Shown piece after piece: positions 14,001 through 29,000 of a stretch of DNA of 64,000 nt. Location of the stretch: the NCBI RefSeq assembly GCF_037975245.1, contig NC_092566.1:11545501-11609500 (forward strand), read 5' to 3'. A program made the translations under genes and the position numbers. This stretch comes from Apostichopus japonicus (taxonomy: Eukaryota; Echinodermata; Holothuroidea; Aspidochirotida; Stichopodidae). The notes beneath the pieces are model-generated. The model worked only from the letters and a program-made list of their open reading frames with translations. It was not told the origin of the DNA and did no database searches. Position 1 is the first letter of the stretch. Each line of letters starts with the position of its first letter.

Positions 14001-17000
14001 ATGACCAGTAAGACTTTACATATCAAATTTCAAATGGTTAAATATTGAATGTTTGCAATACTCAAAAGAAAATAATACAATCTTATTAGAGAATATATGA
14101 AAATTAACTATAGTATACTTTATACATGTACTTCAAACTCATTTCTACTACCTAGCACCTTTCCCTAATCAATCCCCTAAGCGAAAATCCCTCATACCAA
14201 TGTTCTCATTTGCTCGATATTTCATTGTGGACTTACGAGAAGTGGAAACAAATAAGCGAAACATGAGGAAATCAAATTAATTAACATAAACCACAAAAAT
14301 TCCTTTACCATTTTGTTGACCGCCATGTAATTTCTGCTGTGGTTGGAAAGGGTAGTTTCCATCCTGTTGGGCAACAGCCCTTTGTTGTCTCTGAATCTGG
14401 ACAGTTTGCTGCAACTGATGTATGATCTGTGGATTCTGTTGATGTTGAGTCACTTGCACATTCTGTTGAACTGCTGAGAGTATTTGTTGTTGTGGATGAC
14501 CTGAATGTTGTTGTTGTTGTTGATCGCAACTCCCTGGTAACCTCTGTTGCTGCATGCGCTGCTGCTGACGATACCTGCTCTCCAAAAGTAACATTTGTTG
14601 AGTTTTTGGATGCTCTGATAAATGGGAATGTGGGCCCCCTAACGTTGGCTGGCCCTGCGTCTGGGGCGACGGGTGTTGTTGCTGAGCTAAGAGCTGCTGG
14701 CTTTGTTGTAAGTTGACTTGTTGCTGCTGCGGCAGTTGGGCTGCTATGCCACTGCTCATGTTTGATTGAGTGACGACTGGCATGTAGGACGTCTTTGCAT
14801 CTCCTGGCGACGGCTGTTGAGTGTTACTGACACCGTTTCCGAGAACCATCGGTTTTATTTCATTTCGGTTGGTTGGTTGGAGACCAAACGGGTTCATAGC
14901 AGGGTCAAATTTATTACCTTTCAAAGAAAACAGAGAGATTGTAAACTTTACAGATACTTATGCACAATATACATAATTCACAAAACTTCATCAAATATGT
15001 GTTAAAAAGTTAAAAACAAAATTAATTTTATAACATGCACACCACTTATTTGGCATATAACCTCCAATTCATTCTCCTTACTACATTCCATTCCCCATCT
15101 ACATTATTAAAGTTCCACTGTTTAGAGGTTCCTTTTGCTTAAAAATTGTTGATCAAAATTGGTGAAACTTGCAGAATATAGTAAACAAGTAACGTCATAA
15201 ACAATTGATATTGTTTCCCACACGTTATACAGTTGGTATGTCTACTGATACAAACGTAGAAAACACAGTTCTCTCACGGTATCTTGTTTTGGCTGGTTTA
15301 GGTATAAATTCAGATGACCAGTCCAAGATTGACCATTATACGACTGATGACAAAATTATTGCTGCCTTTCCTTAAAGTCTCAGTACTTGTTTGCCAAAAT
15401 TCACACTTCACACTTCCAGCTGACTGCACTAAAAGCTCAGTGAAAATGGCACCATTCTATGCAATTTTCATATCAATATTCATCATTTTCATTGGGTTAT
15501 CTGGCGTTAAACATTTTGAGCTGAATAAAATTTAGCCAGATTTATTAACGAGTCCGTAGATTCTACAAACTTCAATCAAAGGCTGAGGAGCAGGCAAAAG
15601 AACACATTCCATCAGATTTATAAGTTTTTATAAGCTGATCTAACTAGAACTGTAAAACCTCCATCACTATAAATCCACATAAATGACATATCTCTTCTCC
15701 CTTAACATGCAGCAGTTCTAGTTTGGTGAAAGTAACAGATATCAATTATAGCTTAGAGGTTTGTAGACAAATGAAACTGATCGTTCACATATTTCAACCT
15801 ACTGGATTATGTGTGCACTTGGATTACGTGTTGTATAAATGGCCCTCAAATAGTTCATAACAGTTGTAGCAATGTTAAAGTGACAAACAAGGTCAAAACA
15901 AACCAAAAAACGAAAAAGCATAATCACTTTACATTTCAAACACAACTTAGCTGTCACAAAATTAGATAAAAATGATGTAATCTGAATAAGATTAACAATT
16001 GGGTTGAAACTGATAACGGGTTGTTACTGTATAATCATACCTGCATCGATCAATTCTCTAAGAAGGTCTTCATCGGTAGCAATCGGATAACAGCGTTTCA
16101 CCCTCTTACGAGATATTCTTTCTTTATCTGTTTAATGGAAAATGAATTTGTAGACAGAGATAAAACAAACCTGTCATTGTGTTATAGTTAAAGGGTGTGA
16201 AGCCTCGCGCAAAAAGAAACGTCTAATACCGGTAGTCTGACCTAGTTTCGAATGAGGTGTAACAGAAGTGTTAGACACCACCATCGATCCCAGAAAATAC
16301 ACACACAGCTTGCTACCGTCGGTAATTAGACACATGTGTACAGTCAGTACATACAGCTGCGGTCAATACCCACAGCACAGTGTACAAACGATACAGTGAT
16401 GGACATCTCAGGTCCAGCTAAAGATAACAAGGTATCACGTTTCATTACTGTCTGCATTTTGTAGCGACAAGAGAAAAACTTCACTTTCAAGCACCAGAAA
16501 GTTAACTTTTAAAAGATGGCGGCACGCTGTTTGGGGCATGTCTTCAATGCCTTTAAGGCACCTCAAGATCATTTTAAACAGTGAAACTGCTTGGTAACAT
16601 TTGACAAGAAACAGTTTGTACATCATATAATGCTGATTTCCTCAAAGAAAGAAATACAAAAGTGGAACACAAATTTATGCAAATCCAAGGTCAATAACGA
16701 CTGTGATAAGAAATACTTAGGCTATTTGATAATTCAACTTTCCTGGTTTGCAGGAAAATGTCATTCTACAATAGACTCAAATATTACACCATTAAGAGTG
16801 AATCACATTTACCAGAATTAACACTTCCAGATGTTAAAGGTGATTTCTTCAAATGAAAAAGATATCGTGAGATGTCTAATTATAGCTTGTTTTAAAATAG
16901 AGTATAATTCTAATCTTTTTCCTCCTTTTAATTGAAAATTTTAAATTAATCAATAACATCAATTGACATCAAAATCACCTAACCTTATGAATTTCTGGTT

Positions 17001-20000
17001 AATGTGGCAGTGTCGTGAATCATTGCTTTGTAGCTCAATGAATATTCATGACAGCAAGATTACTTGCCTTTTATTGGTGAATGATACTTGAATGGCTTTG
17101 GATCGCTGACTTCATGATCCGATTTACGTCTCAGTTGAACCTGTACCCCTATCGACTGCTGGATGTTGTTATCCCTAAATGGAGGTGTCTTGAAGACTAT
17201 AGCATACTGCAATGGAGAGAAAATAGTACATCACCGTGACTACAACTTCCTGAGCTTTAAGAACATTGTATGAACCGGTCAATAGTCTATTAAGGTGAAG
17301 GTGAAAGAAGCTCATACTTGTTAGAAGAAATGCGCATTTCAAGGAACAGTAATATTATCCACGAGGGACGACACTCCAATGAAAAGTGATTTCTCTTTTC
17401 TCATTGTATGCTTTCTCTTACTGAATTTCAGGCTAGTAAAAGTGATGTTAAAAATCCATCAAATCGATCACCTGCATACAAACAACCAGATATGTTAATG
17501 CTATGTGACCTGATCCTGGGCGTTTGAAAATCTTTACCTGCCGATGAACGTCGGTGGGGCCAAAGTCGCCAAAGCCTTCCCAGACTACCTCACCAGCCGA
17601 GTTCATCTCAAAGAATCTGACCTCGATGTCTTCCTTCTGCACTTTATCACAGAGCAAGTAGACTTCTTCTCCACCCAGTGTGCTCCCAGAGCTTCGATCC
17701 ATTCGACAAATCTTAAGAGCAGTAGAATTTGGAGAGTCTGAAAAAAAAAAGAAGAGGTGGAATTATTTTTGCCAAACTCATCAATTAAATGCTGGCCAAT
17801 TTTTAAACTTATTGTCCATCACAACCTATGACCTACATTACGACTGAAGGAAGTCACAAACTCCCCCCTCCCCCATAACCTTTCCACACACAGTTCCCCA
17901 TCATCATTTATTTTTAATAGATACAGTAGATTCAAGAAGTTATCACAATGAAACATTACAAAATTTAATAAATAAAATTATCATACCAGTAAAGCTAATC
18001 CCAATACTCTGAAGAGTATATATATGTTTGGGGACACCCACCAGCCCTCAATCCACCCCAGGTTGAATAGCCCCCAAGTATCAAAGAAAGCTATTCAACC
18101 CCTCCCCTCACTTCCCCCCTCACTTCCCCTCCCCTCCCCTGCTGCATGAGAATGACTTACGACTATCATAAACCACATTGGAGAGGATAGGTGGGAGGGC
18201 GCGGGTGAATCTCCCAGAGATGTCTTTCAGGTAGGCTTGGAAACACAGTTTAACTTTAGACAAGTCCATGTCCTTGGCCATCAGTTTAGCTCTCTCTTCT
18301 GCTTCGGCGACAGACATCTGGGGTTCCGCATTCGATCCTAATATCATGCTGCGGATCTGTTGGTGCTCGAGAATTCTTCTCTGCAAGATTGGGATTGCAT
18401 CTCTCCTTGTGGCATGCTGGATCATTAAATTCTGAAAACTGTAGTAAGATAGCAGATGGTCTCAAAAATAATGATAATAATAATCAACAATATAAATTTG
18501 TATGTATTTCTCTTTGAAATATCAAATTTGCCATATAGCTAATGTCAAATTTCACAAGTTTACAGCAGGATTAACAACATGAGTGAAGGTTTATAAACAT
18601 GTGCCATTATAGGGTTTCAGTCAGCACTCAAGAAAATTTTAGGAGTAATTGCAAAATCTGCAGCAGCTTGAGCCAGTCATTTTCAAACCTGACCTTCCTT
18701 CTCAATAGTTAACACAAAGTTTAGACCACCAAGTTTAGACAACTCTATCATCTTTTACTTTGGTCAACGTCAGTGACTTACATCATCTCATTCCATCTCG
18801 ATGCGGAGGAGGGATGGTGGTGGGGTGTGGTATGGTATGGTGGGTCAGGATATCATAAAGCCAAATGCTGACATTCGATTTTCAGAAGAGAAAAACTTGA
18901 AGAAGAAGAACCCTTCAGGAATGGAGCTTTGGATCATAGCAATTCTTAGACATCTACAAAATTTGAGGCATTACTGACAAACCTTGGAAGAAATCATGGC
19001 CAAATTAGCTCCGTGCCCTGTTACATGAATGATAACTATCGGCTACAGTTTCAACTTGACTTTTCATTTGGTACACTGGCGATAGTAACGATAAATGTTT
19101 TTTAAAGGATAGTGGTGATGATGATCTTGCACAGTAGTTTAGTTCAAGTATCTTTCAGCTATGTGATTTCATCGATGGATTGATCAGATTCCACCAGAAA
19201 CAGACATAATTATTCTTTTAAAGTCAGCAGTCAAACTGGTTGAAGCAAGGCAAAACTTTCCCTAACTGTGAGCACGCTTTGAAGTTTACTTTAAATAATT
19301 CCACTAAACGGGTGGAATAATCCACGAAAGTGTTTCAAAATATTAAAATGATGTTTCCTCGTTTCACTGTGGCAATAGATCAAAATTGGGATTAGAAAAA
19401 GTGGTTACAATTTGACTTACAAGCATGGCGACTAGTGTACATATCAATGAAGCTGCATACTCTTCATTTTTTCATTAGAATATATATTACAACCAGTATA
19501 AATAGCAACTATTTATAATACAGGAGTTCAAAGATCTACTGTATCAAATATCAAAAAATTTAGGGAACAGGCAAAGTGACCTTACACCACGATACTATTA
19601 AAATCTATTGATGAACACAATTAACTATAGAAACCAAGAAAACAGTTGATATCTACTGTAGACCTGATCTTGACAACAACAAAAAAAGATAAAAGGAAAG
19701 GCACAAAAATGAGTGGGAAAGAAACAACAGAAGAAATTGAAAACCAAACCCACTCTATCAAAACATATAAAACAAAAGATGAGGAAGTAAGGTGGGTGCT
19801 TCTGATAAGAGAAAATCAATGACAAGTACTTTCAAGGGGATTTTTCTTTTTTCCAATGGGGTGTGACTAATTTCAAAACAGGAATTCCAGATCATATGCT
19901 AAACATAAAAGCTAAAGGATACTTAAACAAAACATAACTCATGGTCGGATGTTTTAGATATGAATAAAGAAACAACAACAACATATACGGACTTAATAAT

Positions 20001-23000
20001 TCACAACGGAAGTACACTTAATGATATGCGATACACGGTCGATATTGTTGGGGATTTCCCCATTTCCTCTGTTTCACATATGTTTGAACATTGTTATATA
20101 CTTGTATTTGTAGTATATGGAATCATAGAAACAAGGAAAGACCTCTTGAAATTCAAAGTATTAATCATAAGTACTGTCATCAAGCTTTAGAAACCACTTT
20201 TTTTTTATAGTTTATATATGGCTGCCTATACCACCCAAGGTTCAGTTTCAACTGGCAAATTATTCTAGGCTTGACTGATATTGATTTCACATATGTAATA
20301 TAACTTCATTTGTTTTGTTCATATATTGTTGTTTGTTTGTTTTCTTTTTAGTTCTAGTCTGATCCTTAATCAGGTTTAGTGATGTTTTACTTACCAAGCA
20401 GTCATATCAGCAGGACCGACTTGAACTGTACAGATGCCGTTATTGCAATTTCTTCCGACTAATGAGTGCGCGTGCGGCTTTGGCTCCGGCTCGTCGGTGA
20501 CGAGAGACACGACTATGCGTGCTTCCCCTACATAGTTGTAAATCTGGTGTAAATAAATGTTAAGAGAAGTGTTACTTTGTTTAGTAATTCCCTAGGGTTA
20601 CGGTGCCAAAAGAAGCTCATTTTGAGACTCCTATAGATCCATGTAGTGGTTGGCAGATATACCGTATATTCCTATATCAAGCCTTCTACTTTCGATGAGT
20701 GTTCAGATAATTACGAGGCAGGGGTTGCAATTGTCACACCCACTGCTTCTCCAAGGAATGTCACCACTCCAAGTCTCCATCTTACAGATAAGAGTATTTG
20801 AGTATTTTCAGTATTTGAGGGCTTTCTCAGGGCACCACTTTCATCACTACTACAATGAAGGTGATGGCCAGCAAAGTTGTTTTCAAAACCATTTCCAATT
20901 TGCAAACCAGAAACACCACATCCCAAAGAGGATTCCTCTAAAAATTCAACAGCTGTATTGAAGAATCTGGTCTGAAAGTCTTCATTTTATTTATTAACAG
21001 TTTTTAAAAGCTGAATTTTTACTGGGTTGTACTGTAGCTTTGCATCGATGGAATGACATATTCACACATGTACTTGAATATATATTACTACAGTACTGAA
21101 CCTTTTCTTTGTCATGACATATACAGAGATTAGAGTTTCAAATAATTGTTCCATGGACCCCTCTTAACATCCCCTTAGGCCTCAACAATGGACAAGGGGT
21201 GGGTAGCTGGAGGACCAGAACCATTTTAAATACTGCAGGGGGTACTTAAGGATAACCAACTTTACAACAATACTGTACTGAATTTGTCGTCCTGAAACCG
21301 ACGCACTGACAAAACAGAAATCCACATCCCAATTCAAACCTACCTACCGAATGGACGAAGACACATTTGCTTGGCAGAAACGGCAAAGCAGCCATTTTGA
21401 ATTGACCATTCTGGTTCCTAGTGAGTTGGAAACCCAGAACCTTCTTATTACGAAGTAACCAGAATGCAAAAATTCATTTTGGTTTCGATGATAAAACATG
21501 AGCAGTTTTCTTCATGAATCTGACGTAATGTATAGTGAGGGTGTACATGTTTACAAGGGTTTCACAATTTGACCTCTGATGACCCAAATGACCTTTGACC
21601 TCCACCAAAAACAAGAGGCTTCTTGTATCCAATGTGGTACTTCTACACACCAAATATGAAGTTGGTCTGACCTACCCTTCTTGAGATATCGTGTTTACAA
21701 GCTGGGCGTCACAAACGCACTCACACACACACACACACATACATGCATACGCCATCATGAATGCGAAGGTTACCATCATCATCAAAACCAAAAACTCTCA
21801 AAAACAACGATAAAAAAGTCGGGTACAGATACTGGTGTGTGAGATATGCAAGACTGAGAATACAATTTAAGGGTCTTGCACCACAGAAAGTGCTTACAAA
21901 CAGCAAACATACAAAGAACTTTCCGTTCATTTTTACCTGCATGTATTACAGTAGTTGAAACCAAACTAGGCTAGTCATGCTACTGACAGCATATTAATAA
22001 ATACAGTAGCATTGCCATTTCACCAGAAATTACACTGCTGAATTCCAAGCCATTTTGTCACCACAGTCAAATTAAGTACAGTATAAGAAAAGAGTAGTGC
22101 TGAGGGTCAACCAGAATCACCTAAATTCAAATTTCAGAGTAGAGGGGTACATAGTAGGGTATGTAGTAAATGACGAACTGATCCAAACAGGAAGGTGTTA
22201 CTATGTACCATTGATACATTAGAAGTTACCATGAACCACTCAGAACTACCTGTATTCAACAGAAACTTCACAACATATGTCTTCCTACCCAATCTTGAAC
22301 TAACCAATCCTTGCCCACTTTCCACAACTTCAATGATCATCATAAATGATTCAACAACAAAAATCTCCTGACCTTATTTATATATACATGCAATTCTTTG
22401 CAAATTTATGGAAATTGAACCGCCAGGTTACAAGTCCTACGCTCCATCGACTGGGCTTAATTGCTGCTGGTGATCCCGATGATCATTTCTTAGTTGGACA
22501 GGGCCAATCAGAAGCCATGTTACCTTGACTACCAAGTAACCAGGAATAATACCCTAGTTTTATTGGTAACAACCCAGAAAGAGGTGAGGTACAGTATGGA
22601 TATCAAGAGAATTTCAACCTTGTTTGTATTTGCTTTGAAAATAAACAGCCACTCAGAAAACAGTACACACAGTACTGTGTTTTAAACTATGACAATTGTT
22701 CAACTTTCTGTAGCAAGTGCTATGTATCATTCCCTAAGTATTACATGAAAACTTGAGCATTTGCCTGTTTCTATAGCAAGTGCTATGTATCATTCCCTAA
22801 GACATGAAAACTTGAGCATTTGCCTGCCTGTAAAAGTGTATGTTGCCAACACAAGCAGATGCTCTCACTAAACCTACTAAACATTTTACTACACGATAAG
22901 GAAATACTTTCTAGCGTTACTTGTACGCACAGCTTAATAGCCAAGCTACTTCCTTTGCACTTTCAGCTCAGCCTTCCTGTTACAATATCTACAAATAATA

Positions 23001-26000
23001 AGGTTTCCGCTTCTTATTGCTTTCATTCTTTCTCTTCTTTTTTCATTATTTTAGCAATTAGACAGGAAGTCTTCTTTTCAGGAATGATTTGTCCATACTA
23101 AGATTGACACAAGAAATGTGTCAAAGAATGCGTTTTACAGGATTTTAAACGGCCAGCAAAATGTGCAGTCTGTGTGTAGCTCAGTGATGTTTGCAAATGG
23201 GGGGGGGCAGAAGAGCCATACCCACCATTTCCCTCACCCCACTCCCCCACTCCCCCCACCCTCCACCCAACTCCATCAGTCACTCAGGGGATTTTGCAAA
23301 ATTGAAAAGAATTTAGTAGCACAACTTTGCATTTTAGACCTAATTTGTATTCTTTATGCCTCCGAAGGCACCATTTGACCTCTAATATTTGACTTTATCT
23401 GAGGGAGGGCTCCCAGACTACCTCCGTACTTCAGAGTCACTTCAACAACACCACAGCCACACCCCTTGTTCACCAAATCGGGCTACAGCCCTTCCTTTAA
23501 AATTCAAGCCCCAACCCAAATCAGTTGAGGGAAAATTTGGAATTTGTCCCTCTCCTACCATCCCCCTAACCCTCCCCCCTCCCCCACCCAAACTTCAAAA
23601 TCATATGAGGGAAATTTAGACTTTTGCCCTCTCCTACGACCCCCATCCCTCCCCCAAACTGCAAAATCCTGTGCATGTCACTGATGTGTAGTGCCTACCT
23701 GTAGTTAAAAAACTAGCAGTTGACCCACCAGTTTAAAGGCATTGAAGACTCACCCCAACCTGCGTGCCGCACTCTGAAAAAGTTAACTTTCCGTTGCTTG
23801 CAAGTGAAGTTTTCTGCTTGTCGCTACAAACTGCAGACAGTAATGGAACGTGATACCTTGTTATCTTTAGCTGGACCTGGGATGTCCATCGCTGTATCGT
23901 TTGTACACTGTGCTGTGGGTATTGACCGCAGCTGTATGTACTGACTGTACACTAGTGTCTAATTACCGAAGGTAGCAAGCTGTGTGCGTATTTTCTGGGA
24001 TCGATGGTGGTGTCTAACACTTCTGCTACACCTCATTCGAAACTAGGCTATATTACCGGCATTACACGTTCTTTTTGCGTGAGTCTTCACACCCTTTAAG
24101 TGTTAGTGCCATTAAATTATTTTTCCTTTAGAAATTGTTTATTAAAAGAGCAGGTTGGTACTGATGGTAGAGCACACTATTTATTGAGGAGGGTTGCTAT
24201 TAATAGAAGAACAATGCATGCTAGTCTTTGAAGAGGGAACTTGTTGAAGAAGAGGATTAAGTAGAAAACCCCAAAACTTGACTTGTTTTGAGTATTTACA
24301 AAAGACACATATTAATCTACTCAACCTTTGTACTTTTCTATCTTATTCTACCTAGCTTACAACTGCCTTCCATTCACCAAACAAGGACAAAAATGGCTCA
24401 GAGCTTGTCTCTGAAATGATTCCAGGCTACAAACAGACACAACTTTTGTAGGGCAATTTTGCCGATGACAACATCTCCCAAAAAAAAGCATTGCTCAAGA
24501 GATCTAGCAGCTGGTATAAAAACTGTATAACAAACCAATCTTTGCCATCAAGCATTACAAAATCACAGCTACAGTGTAGTAGACATACTGAGATAAAAAT
24601 TGGTGACAATTTTACACTGTACGTCCAATGACCGACTGACAATACGCCCAGACATGGAACTATGAATGTTTATTTTGCATTTGCACGTGTATAGTTTGAC
24701 ACAAACACAACATTGTTATTGTAGTGCTAATAATGGGAAAAAGAATGCCAACTTTGTAATGCAACTCAGAGTTTCTAGAAGAAACAGTTACAGCAACATG
24801 TTTGATAGTTGCTCAAAGGCAAACAAACATATTTCGTCCAAGCACACACACACCCACATTTAATTAGCAAATGTTGTTGACATGCAGGTCATGAACTCAT
24901 ATACACCTGCTGTGCTTTTCTCACAGCCTTGGCACAAACTATTTATAGCCATTCATATGTATTTCACTATAAAGATGTTTTTGTCAAAGAATACTTAGTC
25001 AATAATAAGATGCTTGAAAGTGTTTATAGACAGAACTTTCTTGGTGGGAATCGTTGTCAAAGTGAATGACTGCTTCAGTCAAATCGATCAACCAAGCCAA
25101 AGCAATAAGCCAAAGTTCTCAGTGGGCTGAACGACAGGCCAAATCCCCAGAGATTTAAATCCGGCCAGTGAAATAAAGAGTAAAGTACAATCTTGCACTG
25201 ACAAACGTGGTAGGTCTTATGTCTTTGAGCAACCTACGGCCTGCCCTGTATAAATATTGCTCAATCTAGTTATAGTGGGTTCTACGGCCCTTTGCTTTAA
25301 TCAATGTTTCTTGCAGACCCTTGTAGGAAATTAATTAATGATCCTCAACAATACTTTCATAAATTAACAGAGATATACCTCAGCCAAGATCCTACTTTTA
25401 CAAATAAGAAATCTCTGCTGAATTAATATGTTATCATCATCAACTGTTGCCAGTGGTAACCAGAAAGATGGAACTTCCACTTTGGAAAATATCACAGTTT
25501 TTTATGTTGTTCCAAACACAAGGCAGAATACTCGATCAAGTCTACATGTGCTTCATTTTGTGATGTTTTTTCTTGATTTCGTAATGTTTATCTTCTATTA
25601 TGGAGATAGATTATATGCAAATGCTATATTAACTCTAAAATGTTGTAGCTTTTAACATAACCAACCTACTGATAGCATGATATATCAACACTGTTAAAAA
25701 TTTACTTTGGAATTTGAATGTGGTTTAATACTGTACTACGGTTACAACTTACAAACTAATCCTACCGACTTCGCAATGACCCAGTAGATAACATTGCTCA
25801 ATGTAACTTGAGTTATCTGGTGAAAAGGGGACTACAGACTTTAAAGAGAGATTACCTGCACTACTTTAAGTGTTACCCTGAACGGTACATTGGCATGGAT
25901 AGTATTGGAAGGACGTGAATCATTCAAGTATACTCCCAGCCTAATAAATTAATAGTTCTGGTTAATAGTGGGATCCACGCATTTACATGACACTTTTACA

Positions 26001-29000
26001 AAGGGAATTACACTAAAACCGTGGCTAGGTGAAACAGGTATTCAAGCAGGGGAAGAAGTATGATTTACCTTCTAACTGAGCTTCCATAGTTTATCACGAG
26101 GAAACAACATTTGTTGGAATGTACACTACTTATAAACAAAACTAATCATAAAAATTGATTTGCGGACATACGAATGCAAATTTGTTTGAGTAGTGTGAAG
26201 TTTTCTATCTCCGGTAGGACGGGATATCCTTCCACCAAACTGTTCCCCAATCTCTCTTCCCCTCTCTCTCCAGTTCCCCACCCCTACACTTCCCCACCCC
26301 TACAGTTCCCCACCCCTACAGTTCCCCACCCCTACAGTTCCCCACCCCTACAGTTCCACACCCCTTCCTTCCCAAGGATGGATTTCTTCCTATATAATGT
26401 ATACAGCCTTATGATGCCTGTGGCAGAATATTATTTGAGGTTTTCAAGTCAGAACAAATTAAGACATTTTCCATTTACCATTATCATGATATTTCTTAGA
26501 AATAATATGACGTCTGCTGGTTGACAATCTACTGATTTGTATTAAGCATTTCCTTTTCCATTGTTATTACAATTTTCTAATTTTCCATGTTTTACCTTCC
26601 TTCTGACCCTCAAGCACTGATTGACCTTTGGTAGGTTAATGCTTGAAATGGTATACTGTATACTTCCTTGCACAGAGACTCTATATATAGTAAGGACACA
26701 GGGTATGTTAATAATGGAAAACTGTGTGTTCTTAAGGGATCAATTGCTAAACAAGGTGATACCATGATGGTATCATTTCATATTAGTGAAACAGCAGTCT
26801 CTTCAATTAAATTCAATTAATGATCATGCCCTTTTTGACGATCCATCAATGCCGTATAAATATCCCAACTTACAGGCAGAAATCACATACTGCCCACACT
26901 AGAGCACTCTGTAGTCCTAAACAGATTTATAATGGATGAACCTTGCTGGAATAAGAACATCTGCATGGTTTGGCAACCACTTGACCACTGCTGGTTCAGA
27001 AATGGTGAGAAAGTGGGCAGTATCCTGGAAGTGGGGTACAGGGGATGCAGTGCTAAACTGTTAGCAATTGCAAAGGTTAGGAAGATATGAATAGAGCTTA
27101 CATGTAGAGTAGAGACATGTAACACAGGAGCAAAGTTAAACAATAATATTCTCAGAACTCTGATCTTAAAGTGCTCAGCTTTCTGCTTTTGGTCAACCCA
27201 ATTTTACCAAACCTAATGAACATTAACAGTAAAAATAACTGATTTGCCATTGATGAAATACAGAAACTCTATTCTGATTGTCCCTCCTCCTCACCTACCA
27301 CCCCCCCATCCCCCCTCCTCCCCAGTGATAAGTAATGACTCACTTCTCAATTGTTATTGGTATATTTCATCACTTGACCCCTCACTTTTGTCATAAGCTA
27401 AGGTGGCCTGACCTCAATAAGATAACTACTTTTGTCTGGTCTCCTTCACATCCATTTATCATTCACATGTAATACTGTATGTCATGTCCTGTATGTATGT
27501 CATGTAATACTGTATGTCATGTCATGTCAATCTGACATTAAAACATCCTTCATTTGCATCTGGCCCTTACATATATAGGTTCAGCCCCTACCTGAATCTA
27601 TCAGGGGAAATTTACAGTTTGGCCAAACAGCCCTGTCTCCCCATAAGTGACGGCTGAATGGAATTTTGTTTGGGGGATGACCTACTTGGAGGCAAAATGC
27701 TAGCTCTCACATAGCCGACATTACTCACACATATGCAACATTAAACAGGGACCACTTGAGACCCTGATGAGGTCCAGAGCAAAGCCTTGTAAAGGGTTCC
27801 TGGAAAAAAGTGCCTGGAAGTCTTTCGATTTGACCTTTTTCTGTAGAATTTTTTAATGTTGTGAAACTTTGTTAACAAGAAATTTATGCATACTAAATGG
27901 CGCCCACTGTCCAAGGTACAATGTATACAGATAAAATACTAATACCGTAATTTTAATAAATGTCAGGGAAATTATAAACAACAATATGTTCTGTGTTGCT
28001 CCTATTAAACAGCCTTTATTGTGCCTTTATTACATCCACAAGCTGTAAATCATATTCTGTTCCAGGTGTTTTATGAACATTTTTGTACTATTAAATTGCT
28101 ACTTTTTCTACAGTGAGATTTTTTAATTTGAGGTTTATGAACAAAGTCTGAATCACGTAACAGGGTAGCACGTCAGTATGTTACAAACTTAGTTGAGTTA
28201 CTCTGGAGCAAAAGTGACAGCTCACTGAAAACATTACTTTCTTGAGATATCAGAGCTGTGGCCATCAAATTACAAAATACTTTCTCATATTTAATACTTC
28301 TGCACTTTCTTTCCCCCCAAAAAATGGTAACTAGGTTTTGATTAAAAAATGGAAAGATGTTTGGATTTTTTTTGGGGGGGAGGGGGCGGCAATTGTCCGC
28401 CCATATGGTGAGCTGTCATTACCCTCCCTCTTTTCCCTCTAACGATGAAATGACTGTACTTCATGTACTGAAAGCTATGAATTATAAGTCATCATATCTC
28501 TACTTTAAATATGTTTCAAGTGGAAATAAAAGAAATTTAATTCAATCACTTACCTCTACTGATGGATAAGTTCTCTTTCCTTTTTGATTGTGTTCACCTG
28601 GCAGTCCTCCATGAGACAACCCTTCACAATTATATCGGAATCGGAATCCTTTCTGTTGAAGTCAATTGTGTTCGTACAGTATTCAGGTAAGAAATCTGAA
28701 GATGGGCTGATCATGATAAACTTCCCTATGCAGCTAATGAGAATCACTAAACATAACTTAAAATTATTATGGTTTTAATGTGTTTTCTTATATATATGCA
28801 TAATAATATTTAAAGATGAGTCTAATCTGGAGGCAAGAATCAATTAAGTCTGGATTATGCAATATGCTAAAATTTTTAAGAAGTTGATCTATTTTTGTGC
28901 CTATATACAATATGAGTAATCGGGGAATAAATTGATATTTCGCAAAATGCGCCAAATGGTGAAAATGCTACATGTACATACGTCCAAAGATGTATATATT

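Larger units (their letters stand above)
9626..14308 (-). other. NF-kB intron between linker exons (4.7 kb)
   Basis: AT-rich. Holds the purine minisatellite, one TTAA-flanked MITE (12916-13253) and a (GT)n(G)n tract near 13870. The flanking exons are phase-compatible, so no exon is demanded here, but a phase-preserving one cannot be ruled out. Confidence 0.6.
20544..28553 (-). other. NF-kB 8-kb intron in the RHD
   Basis: The longest intron between coding exons. Contents seen: a dispersed repeat with a (CA)n tail (about 21560-21742), a 60-bp tandem duplication (22711-22828), a dispersed repeat (23312-23385), MITE copy 3 (23733-24099) and an 18-bp minisatellite (26265-26362). No exon-like conserved protein segment was recognised. 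Confidence 0.6.

Noticed and set aside
14429-14716. 95-codon open frame on the plus strand
   Set aside because: It is the antisense shadow of the Gln-rich NF-kB exon (CAG/CAA runs read backwards).
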